Part shown: positions 11,501 through 24,300 of the stretch, one piece after another
Layout of the letters: each line of letters begins with the position of its first letter
Numbering within the stretch: position 1 is the stretch's first letter
Assembly (NCBI GenBank): GCA_030762175.1
Contig: CM060834.1
Span: forward strand, 66,941,501 to 67,005,500
DNA length: 64,000 nt
Direction: 5' to 3'
DNA from: Metallyticus violacea
Lineage: Eukaryota; Arthropoda; Insecta; Mantodea; Metallyticidae
The notes under the pieces: model-generated
Seen by the model: the letters and a program-made list of their open reading frames with translations, nothing else
What the model was told of the DNA's origin: nothing
Database searches by the model: none
Position numbers and translations under genes: made by a program

Positions 11501-13395
11501 AAAAAAATTATTGTCGAAGTTTGGAAACTTTGTTAGAATCACTTTTTTTCCGTTCCTATTTGAGATAACTGGTTCTCTTTCATTATACTAGTTTGATAGC
11601 CTGAGTAAAGCATATTATGCGCAAAGAATCTCGAAAAGAAAAAAGTTTTTTTTTGAAGTTTGGAAACTTCGTTTGAATCACTTTTTTTCCGTTCTTATTT
11701 GAGATATGTGGTTCTCTTTCATTATACTAGTTTGATAGGCTCAGTAAAGCATATTATGCGCAAAGAATCTCGAAAAGAAAAAAAATTTTTTCGAAGTTTG
11801 GAATCGTCGTTTGAATCACTTTTTTCCGTTCTTATTTGAGATTACTGGTTCTCTTTCATTATACTAGTTTGATAGCCTCAGCAAAGCATATTATGCGCAA
11901 AGAATCTCGAAAAGAAAAAAATTTTTTTCGAAGTTTGGAAACTTCGTTAGAATCACTTTTTTTCCGTTCTTATTTGAGATAACTGGTTCTCTTTCATTAT
12001 ACTAGTTTGATAGCCTCAGTAAAGCATATTATGCGCAAAGAATCTCGAAAAGAAAAAAATTTTTTTCGAAGTTTGGAAACGTCGTTTTAATCACTTTTTT
12101 CCGTTCTTATTTGAGATTACTGGTTCTCTTTCATTATAGTAGTTTGATAGCCTCAGAAAAGCATATTATGCACAAAGAATCTCGAAAAGAAAAAAAATTT
12201 TTTTCGAAGTTTGGACACTTCGTTAGAATCACTTTTTTTCCGATCTTATTTGAGATAACTGGTTCTCTTTCATTATACTAGTTTGATAGCCTCAGCAAAG
12301 CATATTATGCGCAAAGAATCTCGAAAAGAAAAAAAATTTTTTTCGAAGTTTGGAAACTTCGTTAGAATCACTTTTTTTCCCTTCTTATGTGAGATAATTG
12401 GTTCTCTTTCCTTATACTAGTTTGATAACCTCAGAAAAGGATATTATGCGCAAAGAAACTCGAAAAGAAAAAAGTTTTTTTTCGAAGTTTGGAAACTTCG
12501 TTTGAATCACTTTTTTTTTCCGTTCTTATTTGAGATAACTGGTTCTCTTTCATTATATTAGTTTGATAGCGTCAGTAAAGCATATTATGCGCAAAGAATC
12601 TGGAAAAGAAAAAAAATTTTTTTCGAAGTTTGGAAACTTCGTTAGAATCACTTTTTTCCGTTCTTATTTGAGATAACTGGTTCTCTTTCATTATACTAGT
12701 TTGATAGCCTCAGGAAAGCATATTATGCGCAAAGAATCTCGAAAAGAAAAAAAATTTTTTTCGAAGTTTGGAAACGTCGTTTGAATCACTTTTTCCGTTC
12801 TTATTTGAGATAACTGGTTCTCTTTCATTATACTAGTTTGATAGCCTCAGCAAAGAATATTATGCGCAAAGAATCTCGAAAAGAAAAAAATATTTTTTTC
12901 GAAGTTTGGAAACTTCGTTAGAATCACTTTTTTTCCGTTCTTATTTGAGATAACTGGTTCTCTTTCATTATACTAGTTTGATAGGCTCAGTAAAGCATAT
13001 TATGCGCAAAGAATCTCGAAAAGAAAAAAAATTTTTTTCGCAGTTTGGAAACTTCGTTAGAATCACTTTTTTCCATTCTTATTTGAGATAACTGGTTCTC
13101 TTTCATTATACTAGTTTGATAGCCTCAGTAAAGCATATTATGCGCAAAGAATCTCGAAAAGAAAAAAGTTTTTTTTCGAAGTTTGGAAACTTCTTTAGAA
13201 TCACTTTTTTTCCGTTCCTATTTGAGATAACTGGTTCTCTTTCATTATACTAGTTTGATAGCCTCAGTAAAGCATATTATGCGCAAAGAATCTGGAAAAG
13301 AAAAAAAATTATTTTCGAAGTTTGGAAACTTCGTTAGAATCACTTTTTTTCCGTTCTTATTTGAGATAACTGGTTCTCTTTCATTATACTAGTTT

Positions 13396-14091
13396 GATAG
13401 CCTCAGTAAAGCATATTATGCGCAAAGAATCTCGAAAAGAAAAAAATTTTTATTCGAAGGTTGGAAACGTCGTTTGAATCACTTTTTTCCGTTCTTATTT
13501 GAGATTACCGGTTCTCTTTCATTATAGTAGTTTGATAGCCTCAGAAAAGCATATTATGCACAAAGAATGTCGAAAAGAAAAAAAATTTTTTTCGAAGTTT
13601 GGACACTTCGTTAGAATCACTTTTTTTCCGATCTTATTTGAAATAACTGATTCTCTTTCATTATACTAGTTTGATAGCCTCAGCAAAGCATATTATGCCC
13701 AAAGAATCTCGAAAAGAAAAAAAATTTTTTCGAAGTTTGGAAACTTCGTTAGAATTACTTTTTTTCCGTTCTTATTTGAGATAACTGGTTCTCTTTCATT
13801 ATACTAGTTTGATAGCCTCAGCAAAGAATATTATGCGCAAAGAATCTCGAAAAGAAAAAAAATTTTTTTCGAAGTTTGGAAACTTCGTTAGAATCACTTT
13901 TTTTCCGTTCTTATTTGAGATAACTGGTTCTCTTTCATTATACTAGTTTGATAGGCTCAGTAAAGCATATTATGCGCAAAGAATCTCGAAGAGAAAAAAA
14001 AAAATATTTTTTCGAAGTTTGGAAACGTCGTTTGAATCACTTTTTTCCGTTCTTATTTGAGATTACTGGTTCTCTTTCATTATAGTAGTTT
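13396..14091 (+). repeat. Five-monomer ordered module (representative copy, 696 bp)
   Basis: Five consecutive monomers of 138, 139, 138, 139 and 142 bases carry distinct marks in a fixed order. The first has GGAAACGTCG and ends GTAGTTT. The second begins GATAGCCTCAGAAAAG with GCACAAAG, then has GGACACTTCG, CCGATC and GAAATAACTGATT. The third has CTCAGCAAAG. The fourth has CTCAGCAAAGAATATT. The fifth has GATAGGCTCAG with the long A-run. Full or near-full copies recur near 23.7, 28.6, 32.4, 40.6, 46.1 and 55.9 kb. Variants with a different fifth monomer occur near 43.1, 48.7, 54.6 and 58.1 kb. It looks like a core of an irregular higher-order repeat. Confidence 0.8.
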
Positions 14092-17000
14092 GATAGCCTC
14101 AGAAAAGCATATTATGCACAAAGAATCACGAAAAGAAAAAAAAAATTTTCGAAGTTTGGAAACTTCGTTAGAATCACTTTTTTTCCGTTTTTATTTCAGA
14201 TAACTGGTTCTCTTTCATTATACTAGTTTGATAGCCTCAGTAAAGCATATTATGCGCGAAGAATATGGAAAAGAAAAAAAATTTTTTTCGAAGTTTGGAA
14301 ACTTCGTTAGAATCACTTTTTTCCGTTCTTATTTGATATAACTGGTTCTCTTTCATTATACTAGTTTGATAGCCTCAGTAAAGCATATTATGCGCAAAGA
14401 ATCTCGAAAAGAAAAAAATTTTTTTCGAAGTTTGGAAACGTCGTTTGAATCACTTTTTCCGTTCTTATTTGAGATTACTGGTTTTCTTTCATTATAGTAG
14501 TTTGATAGCCTCAGAAAAGCATATTATGCGCAAAGAATCTCGAAAAGAAAAAAGTTTTTTTTCGAAGTTTGGAAACTTCTTTAGAATTACTTTTTTTCCG
14601 TTCTTATTTGAGATAACTGGTTCTCTTTCATTATACTAGTTTGATAGCCTCAGTAAAGCATATTATGCGCAAAGAATCTGGAAAAGAAAAAAAATTATTT
14701 TCGAAGTTTGGAACCTTCGTTAGAATCACTTTTTTTCCGTTCTTAATTGAGATAACTGGTTCGCTTTCATTATACTAGTTTGATAGCGTCAGTAAAGCAT
14801 ATTATGCGCAAAGAATCTGGAAAAGAAAAAAAATTTTTTTCGAAGTTTGGAAACTTCGTTAGAATCACTTTTTTCCGTTCTTATTTGAGATAACTGGTTC
14901 TCTTTCATTATACTAGTTTGATAGCCTCAGTAAATCATATTATGCGCAAAGAATCTGGAAAAGAAAAAAAATTATTTTCGAAGTTTGGAAACTTCGTTAG
15001 AATCACTTTTTTTCCGTTCTTAATTGAGATAACTGGTTCTCTTTTATTATACTAGTTTGATAGACTCAGTAAAGCATATTATGCGCAAAGAAATTCGAAA
15101 AGAAAAAAGTTTTTTTTTGAAGTTTGGAAACTTCGTTTGAATCACTTTTTTTCCGTTCTTATTTGAGATAACTGGTTCTCTTTCATTATACTAGTTTGAT
15201 AGGCTCAGTAAAGCATATTATGCGCAAAGAATCTCGAAAAGAAAAAAAATTTTTTCGAAGTTTGGAATCGTCGTTTAAATCACTTTTTTCCGTTCTTATT
15301 TGAGATTACTGGTTCGCTTTCATTATACTAGTTTGATAGCCTCAGCAAAGCATATTATGCGCAAAGAATCTCGAAAAGAAAAAAAAATTTTTTCGAAGTT
15401 TGGAAACTTCGTTAGAATCACTTTTTTTCCGTTCTTATTTGAGATAACTGGTTCTCTTTCATTATACTAGTTTGATAGCCTCAGTAAAGCATATTATGCG
15501 CAAAGAATCTCGAAAAGAAAAAAAAATTTTTTCGAAGTTTGGAAACGTTGTTTTAATCACTTTTTTCCGTTCTTATTTGAGATTACTGGTTCTCTTTCAT
15601 TATAGTAGTTTGATAGCCTCAGAAAAGCATATTATGCACAAAGAATCTCGAAAAGAAAAAAAATTTTTTTCGAAGTTTGGACACTTCGTTAGAATCACTT
15701 TTTTTCCGATCTTATTTGAAATAACTGATTCTCTTTCATTATACTAGTTTGATAGCCTCAGCAAAGCATATTATGCGCAAAGAATCTCGAAAAGAAAAAA
15801 AATTTTTTCGAAGTTTGGAAACTTCGTTAGAATCACTTTTTTTCCGTTCTTAATTGAGATAACTGGTTCTCTTTCATTATACTTGTTTGATAGCCTCAGC
15901 AAAGAATATTATGCGCAAAGAATCTCGAAAAGAAAAAAAATTTTTTTCGAAGTTTGGAAACTTCGTTAGAATCACTTTTTTTCCGTTCTTATTTGAGATA
16001 ACTGGTTCTCTTTCATTATACTAGTTTGATAGGCTCAGTAAAGCATATTATGCGCAAAGAATCTCGAAAAGAAAAAAATTTTTTTTCGCAGTTTGGAAAC
16101 TTTGTTTGAATGACTTTTTTTCCATTCTTATTTGAGATAACTGGTTCTCTTTCATTATACTAGTTTGATAGCCTCAGTAAAGCATATTATGCGCAAAGAA
16201 TATGGAAAAGAAAAAAAATTTTTTTCGAAGTTTGGAAACTTCGTTAGAATCACTTTTTTTCCGTTCTTATGTGAGATAACTGGTTCTCTTTCCATATACT
16301 AGTTTGATAACCTCAGAAAAGGATACTATGCGCAAAGAATCTCGAAAAGAAAAAAGTTTTTTTTCGAAGTTTGGAAACTTCGTTTGAATCACTTTTTTTT
16401 CCGTTCTTATTTGAGATAACTGGTTCTCTTTCATTATACTAGCTTGATAGCCTCAGTAAAGCATATTATTCGCAAAGAATCTCGAAAAGAAAAAAGTTTT
16501 TTTTCGAAGTTTGGAAACTTCTTTAGAATCACTTTTTTTCCGTTCCTATTTGAGATAACTGGTTCTCTTTCATTATACTAGTTTGATAGCCTCAGTAAAG
16601 CATATTATGCGCAAAGAATCTGGAAAAGAAAAAAAATTATTTTCGAAGTTTGGAAACTTCGTTAGAATCACATTTTTCCGTTCTTAATTGAGATAACTGG
16701 TTCTCTTTCATTATACTAGTTTGATAGCCTCAGTAAAGCATATTATGCGCAAAGAATCTCGAAAAGAAAAAAGTTTTTTTTTGAAGTTTGGAAACTTCGT
16801 TAGAATCACTTTTTTTCCGTTCTTATTTGAGATAACTGGTTCTCTTTCATTATACTAGTTTGATAGGCTCAGTAAAGCATATTATGCGCAAAGAATGTCG
16901 AAAAGAAAACAAATTTTTTCGAAGTTTGGAATCGTCGTTTGAATCACTTTTTTCCGTTCTTATTTGAGATTACTGGTTCTCTTTCATTATAGTAGTTTGA

Positions 17001-17971
17001 TAGCCTCAGAAAAGCATATTATGCACAAAGAATCACGAAAAGAAAAAAAAATTTTTTCGAAGTTTGGAAACTTCGTTAGAATCACTTTTTTTCCGTTTTT
17101 ATTTGAGATAACTGGTTCTCTTTCATTATACTAGTTTGATAGCCTCAGAAAAGCATATTATGCGCAAAGAATCTCGAAAACAAAAAAGTTTTTTTTCGAA
17201 GTTTGGAAACTTCGTTAGAATCACTTTTTTTCCGTTCTTATTTGAGAACACTGGTTCTCTTTCATTATACTAGTTTGATAGGCTCAGTAAAGCATATTAT
17301 GCGCAAAGAATCTCGAAAAGATAAAAATTTTTTTTCGAAGTTTGGAAACTTTGTTTGAATGACTTTTTTTCCGTTCTTATTTGAGATAACTGGTTCTCTT
17401 TCATTATACTAGTTTGATAGCCTCAGTAAAGCATATTATGCGCAAAGAATATGGAAAAGAAAAAAAATTTTTTTCGAAGTTTGGAAACTTAATTAGAATC
17501 ACTTTTTTTCCGTTCTTATGTGAGATAACTGGTTCTCTTTCCATATACTAGTTTGATAACCTCAGAAAAGGATATTATGCGCAAAGAAATTCGAAAAGAA
17601 AAAAGTTTTTTTTCGAAGTTTGGAAACTTCGTTTGAATCACTTTTTTTTCCGTTCTTGTTTGAGATAAATGGTTCTCTTTCATTATACTAGTTTGATAGC
17701 CTCAGTAAAGCATATTATGCGCAAAGAATCTGGAAAAGAAAAAAAATTATTTTCGAAGTTTGGAAACTTCGTTAGAATTAATTTTTTCCGTTCTTAATTG
17801 AGATAACTGGTTCTCTTTCATTATACTAGTTTGATAGCCTCAGTAAAGCATATTATGCGCAAAGAATCTCGAAAAGAAAAAAGTTTTTTTTTGAAGTTTG
17901 GAAACTTCGTTAGAATCACTTTTTTTCCGTTCTTATTTGAGATAACTGGTTCTCTTTCATTATACTAGTTT

Positions 17972-18525
17972 GATAGGCTCAGTAAAGCATATTATGCGCA
18001 AAGAATCTCGAAAAGAAAAAAATTTTTTTTCGAAGTTTGGAAACGTCGTTTGAATCACTTTTTTCCGTTCTTATTTGAGATTACTGGTTCTCTTTCATTA
18101 TAGTAGTTTGATTGCCTCAGAAAAGCATATTATGCACAAAGAATCTCGAAAAGAAAAAAAATTTTTTTCGAAGTTTGGACACTTCGTTAGAATCACTTTT
18201 TTTCCGATCTTATTTGAAATAACTGATTCTCTTTCATTATACTAGTTTGATAGGCTCAGTAAAGCATATTATGCGCAAAGAATCTCGAAAAGAAAAAAAT
18301 TTTTTTTCGAAGTTTGGAAACGTCGTTTGAATCACTTTTTTCCGTTCTTATTTGAGATTACTGGTTCTCTTTCATTATAGTAGTTTGATTGCCTCAGAAA
18401 AGCATATTATGCACAAAGAATCTCGAAAAGAAAAAAAATTTTTTTCGAAGTTTGGACACTTCGTTAGAATCACTTTTTTTCCGATCTTATTTGAAATAAC
18501 TGATTCTCTTTCATTATACTAGTTT
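17972..18525 (+). repeat. Two-monomer tandem duplication in unit A1
   Basis: Two 277-base dimers lie at 17,972 to 18,248 and 18,249 to 18,525. Each starts GATAGGCTCAG and carries GTTTGATTGCCTCAG. They are cognate with those at 2,319 and 28,227. Confidence 0.9.
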
Positions 18526-21340
18526 GATAGCCTCAGCAAAGCATATTATGCGCAAAGAATCTCGAAAAGAAAAAAAATTTTTTCGAAGTTTGGAAACTTC
18601 GTTAGAATCACTTTTTTTCCGTTCTTATTTGAGATAACTGGTTCTCTTTCATTATACTAGTTTGATAGCCTCAGCAAAGAATATTATGCGCAAAGAATCT
18701 CGAAAAGAAAAAAAATTTTTTTCGAAGTTTGGAAACTTCGTTAGAATCACTTTTTTTCCGTTCTTATTTGAGATAACTGGTTCTCTTTCATTATACTAGT
18801 TTGATAGGCTCAGTAAAGCATATTATGCGCAAAGAATCTCGAAGAGAAAAAAAAAAATATTTTTTCGAAGTTTGGAAACTTCGTTTGAATCACTTTTTTT
18901 CCGTTCTTATTTGAGATAACTTGTTCTCTTTCATTATACTAGTTTGATAGGCTCAGTAAAGCATATTATGCGCAAAGAATCTCGAAGAGAAAAAAAATTT
19001 TTTCGAAGTTTGGAATCGTCGTTTGAATCACTTTTTTCCGTTCTTATTTGAGATTACTGGTTCTCTTTCATTATACTAGTTTGATAGCCTCAGCAAAGCA
19101 TATTATGCGCAAAGAATCTCGAAAAAAAAAAAATTTTTTTCGAAGTTTGGAAACTTCGTTAGAATCACTTTTTTCCGTTCTTATTTGAGATTACTGGTTC
19201 TCTTTCATTATAGTAGTTTGACAGCCTCAGAAAAGCATATTATGCACAAAGAATCTCGAAAAGAAAAAAAATTTTTTTCGAAGGTTGGAAACTTCGTTAG
19301 AATCACTTTTTTTCCGTTCTTATTTGAGATAACTGGTTCTCTTTCATTATACTAGTTTGATAGCCTCAGTAAAGCATATTATGCGCAAAGAATCTGGAAA
19401 AGAAAAAAATTATTTTCGAAGTTTGGAAACTTCGTTAGAATCACTTTTTTTCCGTTCTTATTTGAGATAACTGGTTCTCTTTCATTATACTAGTTTGATA
19501 GCCTCAGTAAAGCATATTATGCGCAAAGAATCTCGAAAAGAAAAAAGTTTTTTTTTGAAGTTTGGAAACTTCGTTTGAATCACTTTTTTTCCGTTCTTAT
19601 TTGAGATAACTGGTTCTCTTTCATTATACTAGTTTGATAGGCTCAGTAAAGCATATTATGCGCAAAGAATCTCGAAAAGAAAAAAAATTTTTTCGAAGTT
19701 TGGAATCGTCGTTTGAATCACTTTTTTCCGTTCTTATTTGAGATTACTGGTTCTCTTTCATTATACTAGTTTGATAGCCTCAGCAAAGCATATTATGCGC
19801 AAAGAATCTCGAAAAGAAAAAAATTTTTTTCGAAGTTTGGAAACTTCGTTAGAATCACTTTTTTTCCGTTCTTATTTGAGATAACTGGTTCTCTTTCATT
19901 ATACTAGTTTGATAGCCTCAGTAAAGCATATTATGCGCAAAGAATCTCGAAAAGAAAAAAATTTTTTTCGAAGTTTGGAAACGTCGTTTAAATCACTTTT
20001 TTCCGTTCTTATTTGAGATTACAGGTTCTCTTTCATTATAGTAGTTTGATAGCCTCAGAAAAGCATATTATGCACAAAGAATCTCGAAAAGAAAAAAAAT
20101 TTTTTTCGAAGTTTGGACACTTCGTTAGAATCACTTTTTTTCCGATCTTATTTGAGATAACTGGTTCTCTTTCATTATACTAGTTTGATAGCCTCAGCAA
20201 AGCATATTATGCGCAAAGAATCTCGAAAAGAAAAAAAATTTTTTTCGAAGTTTGGAAACTTCGTTAGAATCACTTTTTTTCCGTTCTTATGTGAGATAAC
20301 TGGTTCTCTTTCCATATACTAGTTTGATAACCTCAGAAAAGGATACTATGCGCAAAGAATCTCGAAAAGAAAAAAGTTTTTTTTCGAAGTTTGGAAACTT
20401 CGTTTGAATCACTTTTTTTTCCGTTCTTATTTGAGATAACTGGTTCTCTTTCATTATATTAGTTTGATAGCGTCAGTAAAGCATATTATGCGCAAAGAAT
20501 CTGGAAAAGAAAAAAAATTTTTTTCGAAGTTTGGAAACTTCGTTAGAATCACTTTTTTCCGTTCTTATTTGAGATAACTGGTTCTCTTTCATTATACTAG
20601 TTTGATAGCCTCAGGAAAGCATATTATGCGCAAAGAATCTCGAAAAGAAAAAAAAATTTTTTCGAAGTTTGGCAACGTCGTTTGAATCACTTTTTCCGTT
20701 CTTATTTGAGATAACTGGTTCTCTTTCATTATACTAGTTTGATAGCCTCAGCAAAGAATATTATGCGCAAAGAATCTCGAAAAGAAAAAAATATTTTTTT
20801 CGAAGTTTGGAAACTTCGTTAGAATCACTTTTTTTCCGTTCTTATTTGAGATAACTGGTTCTCTTTCATTATAATAGTTTGATAGGCTCAGTAAAGCATA
20901 TTATGCGCAAAAAATATCGAAAAGAAAAAAATTTTTTTTCGCAGTTTGGAAACTTTGTTTGAATGACTTTTTTTCCGTTCTTATTTGAGATAACTGGTTC
21001 TCTTTCATTATACTAGTTTGATAGCCTCAGTAAAGCATATTATGCGCAAAGAATATGGAAAAGAAAAAAAATTTTTTTCGAAGTTTGGAAACTTCGTTAG
21101 AATCACTTTTTTTCCGTTCTTATGTGAGATAACTGGTTCTCTTTCCATATACTAGTTTGATAACCTCAGAAAAGGATACTATGCGCAAAGAATCTCGAAA
21201 AGAAAAAAGTTTTTTTTCGAAGTTTGGAAACTTCGTTTGAGTCACTTTTTTTTCCGTTCTTATTTGAGATAACTGGTTCTCTTTCATTATATTAGTTTGA
21301 TAGCGTCAGTAAAGCATATTATGCGCAAAGAATCTGGAAA

Positions 21341-24300
21341 AGAAAAAAATTATTTTCGAAGTTTGGAAACTTCGTTAGAATCACTTTTTTTCCGTTCCTA
21401 TTTGAGATAACTGGTTCTCTTTCATTATACTAGTTTGATAGCCTGAGTAAAGCATATTATGCGCAAAGAATCTCGAAAAGAAAAAAGTTTTTTTTTGAAG
21501 TTTGGAAACTTCGTTTGAATCACTTTTTTTCCGTTCTTATTTGAGATATGTGGTTCTCTTTCATTATACTAGTTTGATAGGCTCAGTAAAGCATATTATG
21601 CGCAAAGAATCTCGAAAAGAAAAAAAATTTTTTCGAAGTTTGGAATCGTCGTTTGAATCACTTTTTTCCGTTCTTATTTGAGATTACTGGTTCTCTTTCA
21701 TTATACTAGTTTGATAGCCTCAGCAAAGCATATTATGCGCAAAGAATCTCGAAAAGAAAAAAATTTTTTTCGAAGTTTGGAAACTTCGTTAGAATCACTT
21801 TTTTTCCGTTCTTATTTGAGATAACTGGTTCTCTTTCATTATACTAGTTTGATAGCCTCAGTAAAGCATATTATGCGCAAAGAATCTCGAAAAGAAAAAA
21901 ATTTTTTTCGAAGTTTGGAAACGTCGTTTTAATCACTTTTTTCCGTTCTTATTTGAGATTACTGGTTCTCTTTCATTATAGTAGTTTGATAGCCTCAGAA
22001 AAGCATATTATGCACAAAGAATCTCGAAAAGAAAAAAAATTTTTTTCGAAGTTTGGACACTTCGTTAGAATCACTTTTTTTCCGATCTTATTTGAGATAA
22101 CTGGTTCTCTTTCATTATACTAGTTTGATAGCCTCAGCAAAGCATATTATGCGCAAAGAATCTCGAAAAGAAAAAAAATTTTTTTCGAAGTTTGGAAACT
22201 TCGTTAGAATCACTTTTTTTCCGTTCTTATGTGAGATAATTGGTTCTCTTTCCTTATACTAGTTTGATAACCTCAGAAAAGGATATTATGCGCAAAGAAA
22301 CTCGAAAAGAAAAAAGTTTTTTTTCGAAGTTTGGAAACTTCGTTTGAATCACTTTTTTTTTCCGTTCTTATTTGAGATAACTGGTTCTCTTTCATTATAT
22401 TAGTTTGATAGCGTCAGTAAAGCATATTATGCGCAAAGAATCTGGAAAAGAAAAAAAATTTTTTTCGAAGTTTGGAAACTTCGTTAGAATCACTTTTTTC
22501 CGTTCTTATTTGAGATAACTGGTTCTCTTTCATTATACTAGTTTGATAGCCTCAGGAAAGCATATTATGCGCAAAGAATCTCGAAAAGAAAAAAAATTTT
22601 TTTCGAAGTTTGGAAACGTCGTTTGAATCACTTTTTCCGTTCTTATTTGAGATAACTGGTTCTCTTTCATTATACTAGTTTGATAGCCTCAGCAAAGAAT
22701 ATTATGCGCAAAGAATCTCGAAAAGAAAAAAATATTTTTTTCGAAGTTTGGAAACTTCGTTAGAATCACTTTTTTTCCGTTCTTATTTGAGATAACTGGT
22801 TCTCTTTCATTATACTAGTTTGATAGGCTCAGTAAAGCATATTATGCGCAAAGAATCTCGAAAAGAAAAAAAATTTTTTTCGCAGTTTGGAAACTTCGTT
22901 AGAATCACTTTTTTCCATTCTTATTTGAGATAACTGGTTCTCTTTCATTATACTAGTTTGATAGCCTCAGTAAAGCATATTATGCGCAAAGAATCTCGAA
23001 AAGAAAAAAGTTTTTTTTCGAAGTTTGGAAACTTCTTTAGAATCACTTTTTTTCCGTTCCTATTTGAGATAACTGGTTCTCTTTCATTATACTAGTTTGA
23101 TAGCCTCAGTAAAGCATATTATGCGCAAAGAATCTGGAAAAGAAAAAAAATTATTTTCGAAGTTTGGAAACTTCGTTAGAATCACTTTTTTCCGTTCTTA
23201 ATTGAGATAACTGGTTCTCTTTCATTATACTAGTTTGATAGCCTAAGTAAAGCATATTATGCGCAAAGAATCTCGAAAAGAAAAAAGTTTTTTTTTGAAG
23301 TTTGGAAACTTCGTTAGAATCACTTTTTTTCCGTTCTTATTTGAGATAACTGGTTCTCTTTCATTATACTAGTTTGATAGGCTCAGTAAAACATATTATG
23401 CGCAAAGAATCTCGAAAAGAAAACAAATTTTTTCGAAGTTTGGAATCGTCGTTTGAATCACTTTTTTCCGTTCTTATTTGAGATTACTGGTTCTCTTTCA
23501 TTATACTAGTTTGATAGCCTCAGAAAAGCATATTATGCGCAAAGAATCTCGAAAAGAAAAAAAATTTTTTTCGAAGTTTGGAAACTTCGTTAGAATCACT
23601 TTTTTTCCGTTCTTATTTGAGATAACTGGTTCTCTTTCATTATACTAGTTTGATAGCCTCAGTAAAGCATATTATGCGCAAAGAATCTCGAAAAGAAAAA
23701 AATTTTTATTCGAAGGTTGGAAACGTCGTTTGAATCACTTTTTTCCGTTCTTATTTGAGATTACTGGTTCTCTTTCATTATAGTAGTTTGATAGCCTCAG
23801 AAAAGCATATTATGCACAAAGAATGTCGAAAAGAAAAAAAATTTTTTTCGAAGTTTGGACACTTCGTTAGAATCACTTTTTTTCCGATCTTATTTGAAAT
23901 AACTGATTCTCTTTCATTATACTAGTTTGATAGCCTCAGCAAAGCATATTATGCGCAAAGAATCTCGAAAAGAAAAAAAATTTTTTCGAAGTTTGGAAAC
24001 TTCGTTAGAATTACTTTTTTTCCGTTCTTATTTGAGATAACTGGTTCTCTTTCATTATACTAGTTTGATAGCCTCAGCAAAGAATATTATGCGCAAAGAA
24101 TCTCGAAAAGAAAAAAAATTTTTTTCGAAGTTTGGAAACTTCGTTAGAATCACTTTTTTTCCGTTCTTATTTGAGATAACTGGTTCTCTTTCATTATACT
24201 AGTTTGATAGGCTCAGTAAAGCATATTATGCGCAAAGAATCTCGAAGAGAAAAAAAAAAATATTTTTTCGAAGTTTGGAAACGTCGTTTGAATCACTTTT

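Larger units (their letters stand above)
11500..21340 (+). repeat. Duplicated unit A1 (~9.84 kb, 71 monomers)
   Basis: A1 matches the following 10 kb nearly base for base where I compared them. The offset is 9,842 (71 monomers) up to about 13.3 kb: CCGTTCCTATT at 11,550 and 21,392, GCCTGAGTAAAG near 11,600 and 21,442, GAGATATGTGG near 11,701 and 21,543. From about 13,450 it is 10,256 (74 monomers): TATTCGAAGGTTGG at 13,451 and 23,707, GATTACAGG near 20,016 and 30,271. A1 lacks three monomers present in A2, including the GAAAACAAAT monomer at 23.42 kb. Both copies contain the doubled 277-base dimer, so that doubling came before this duplication. Confidence 0.88.
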
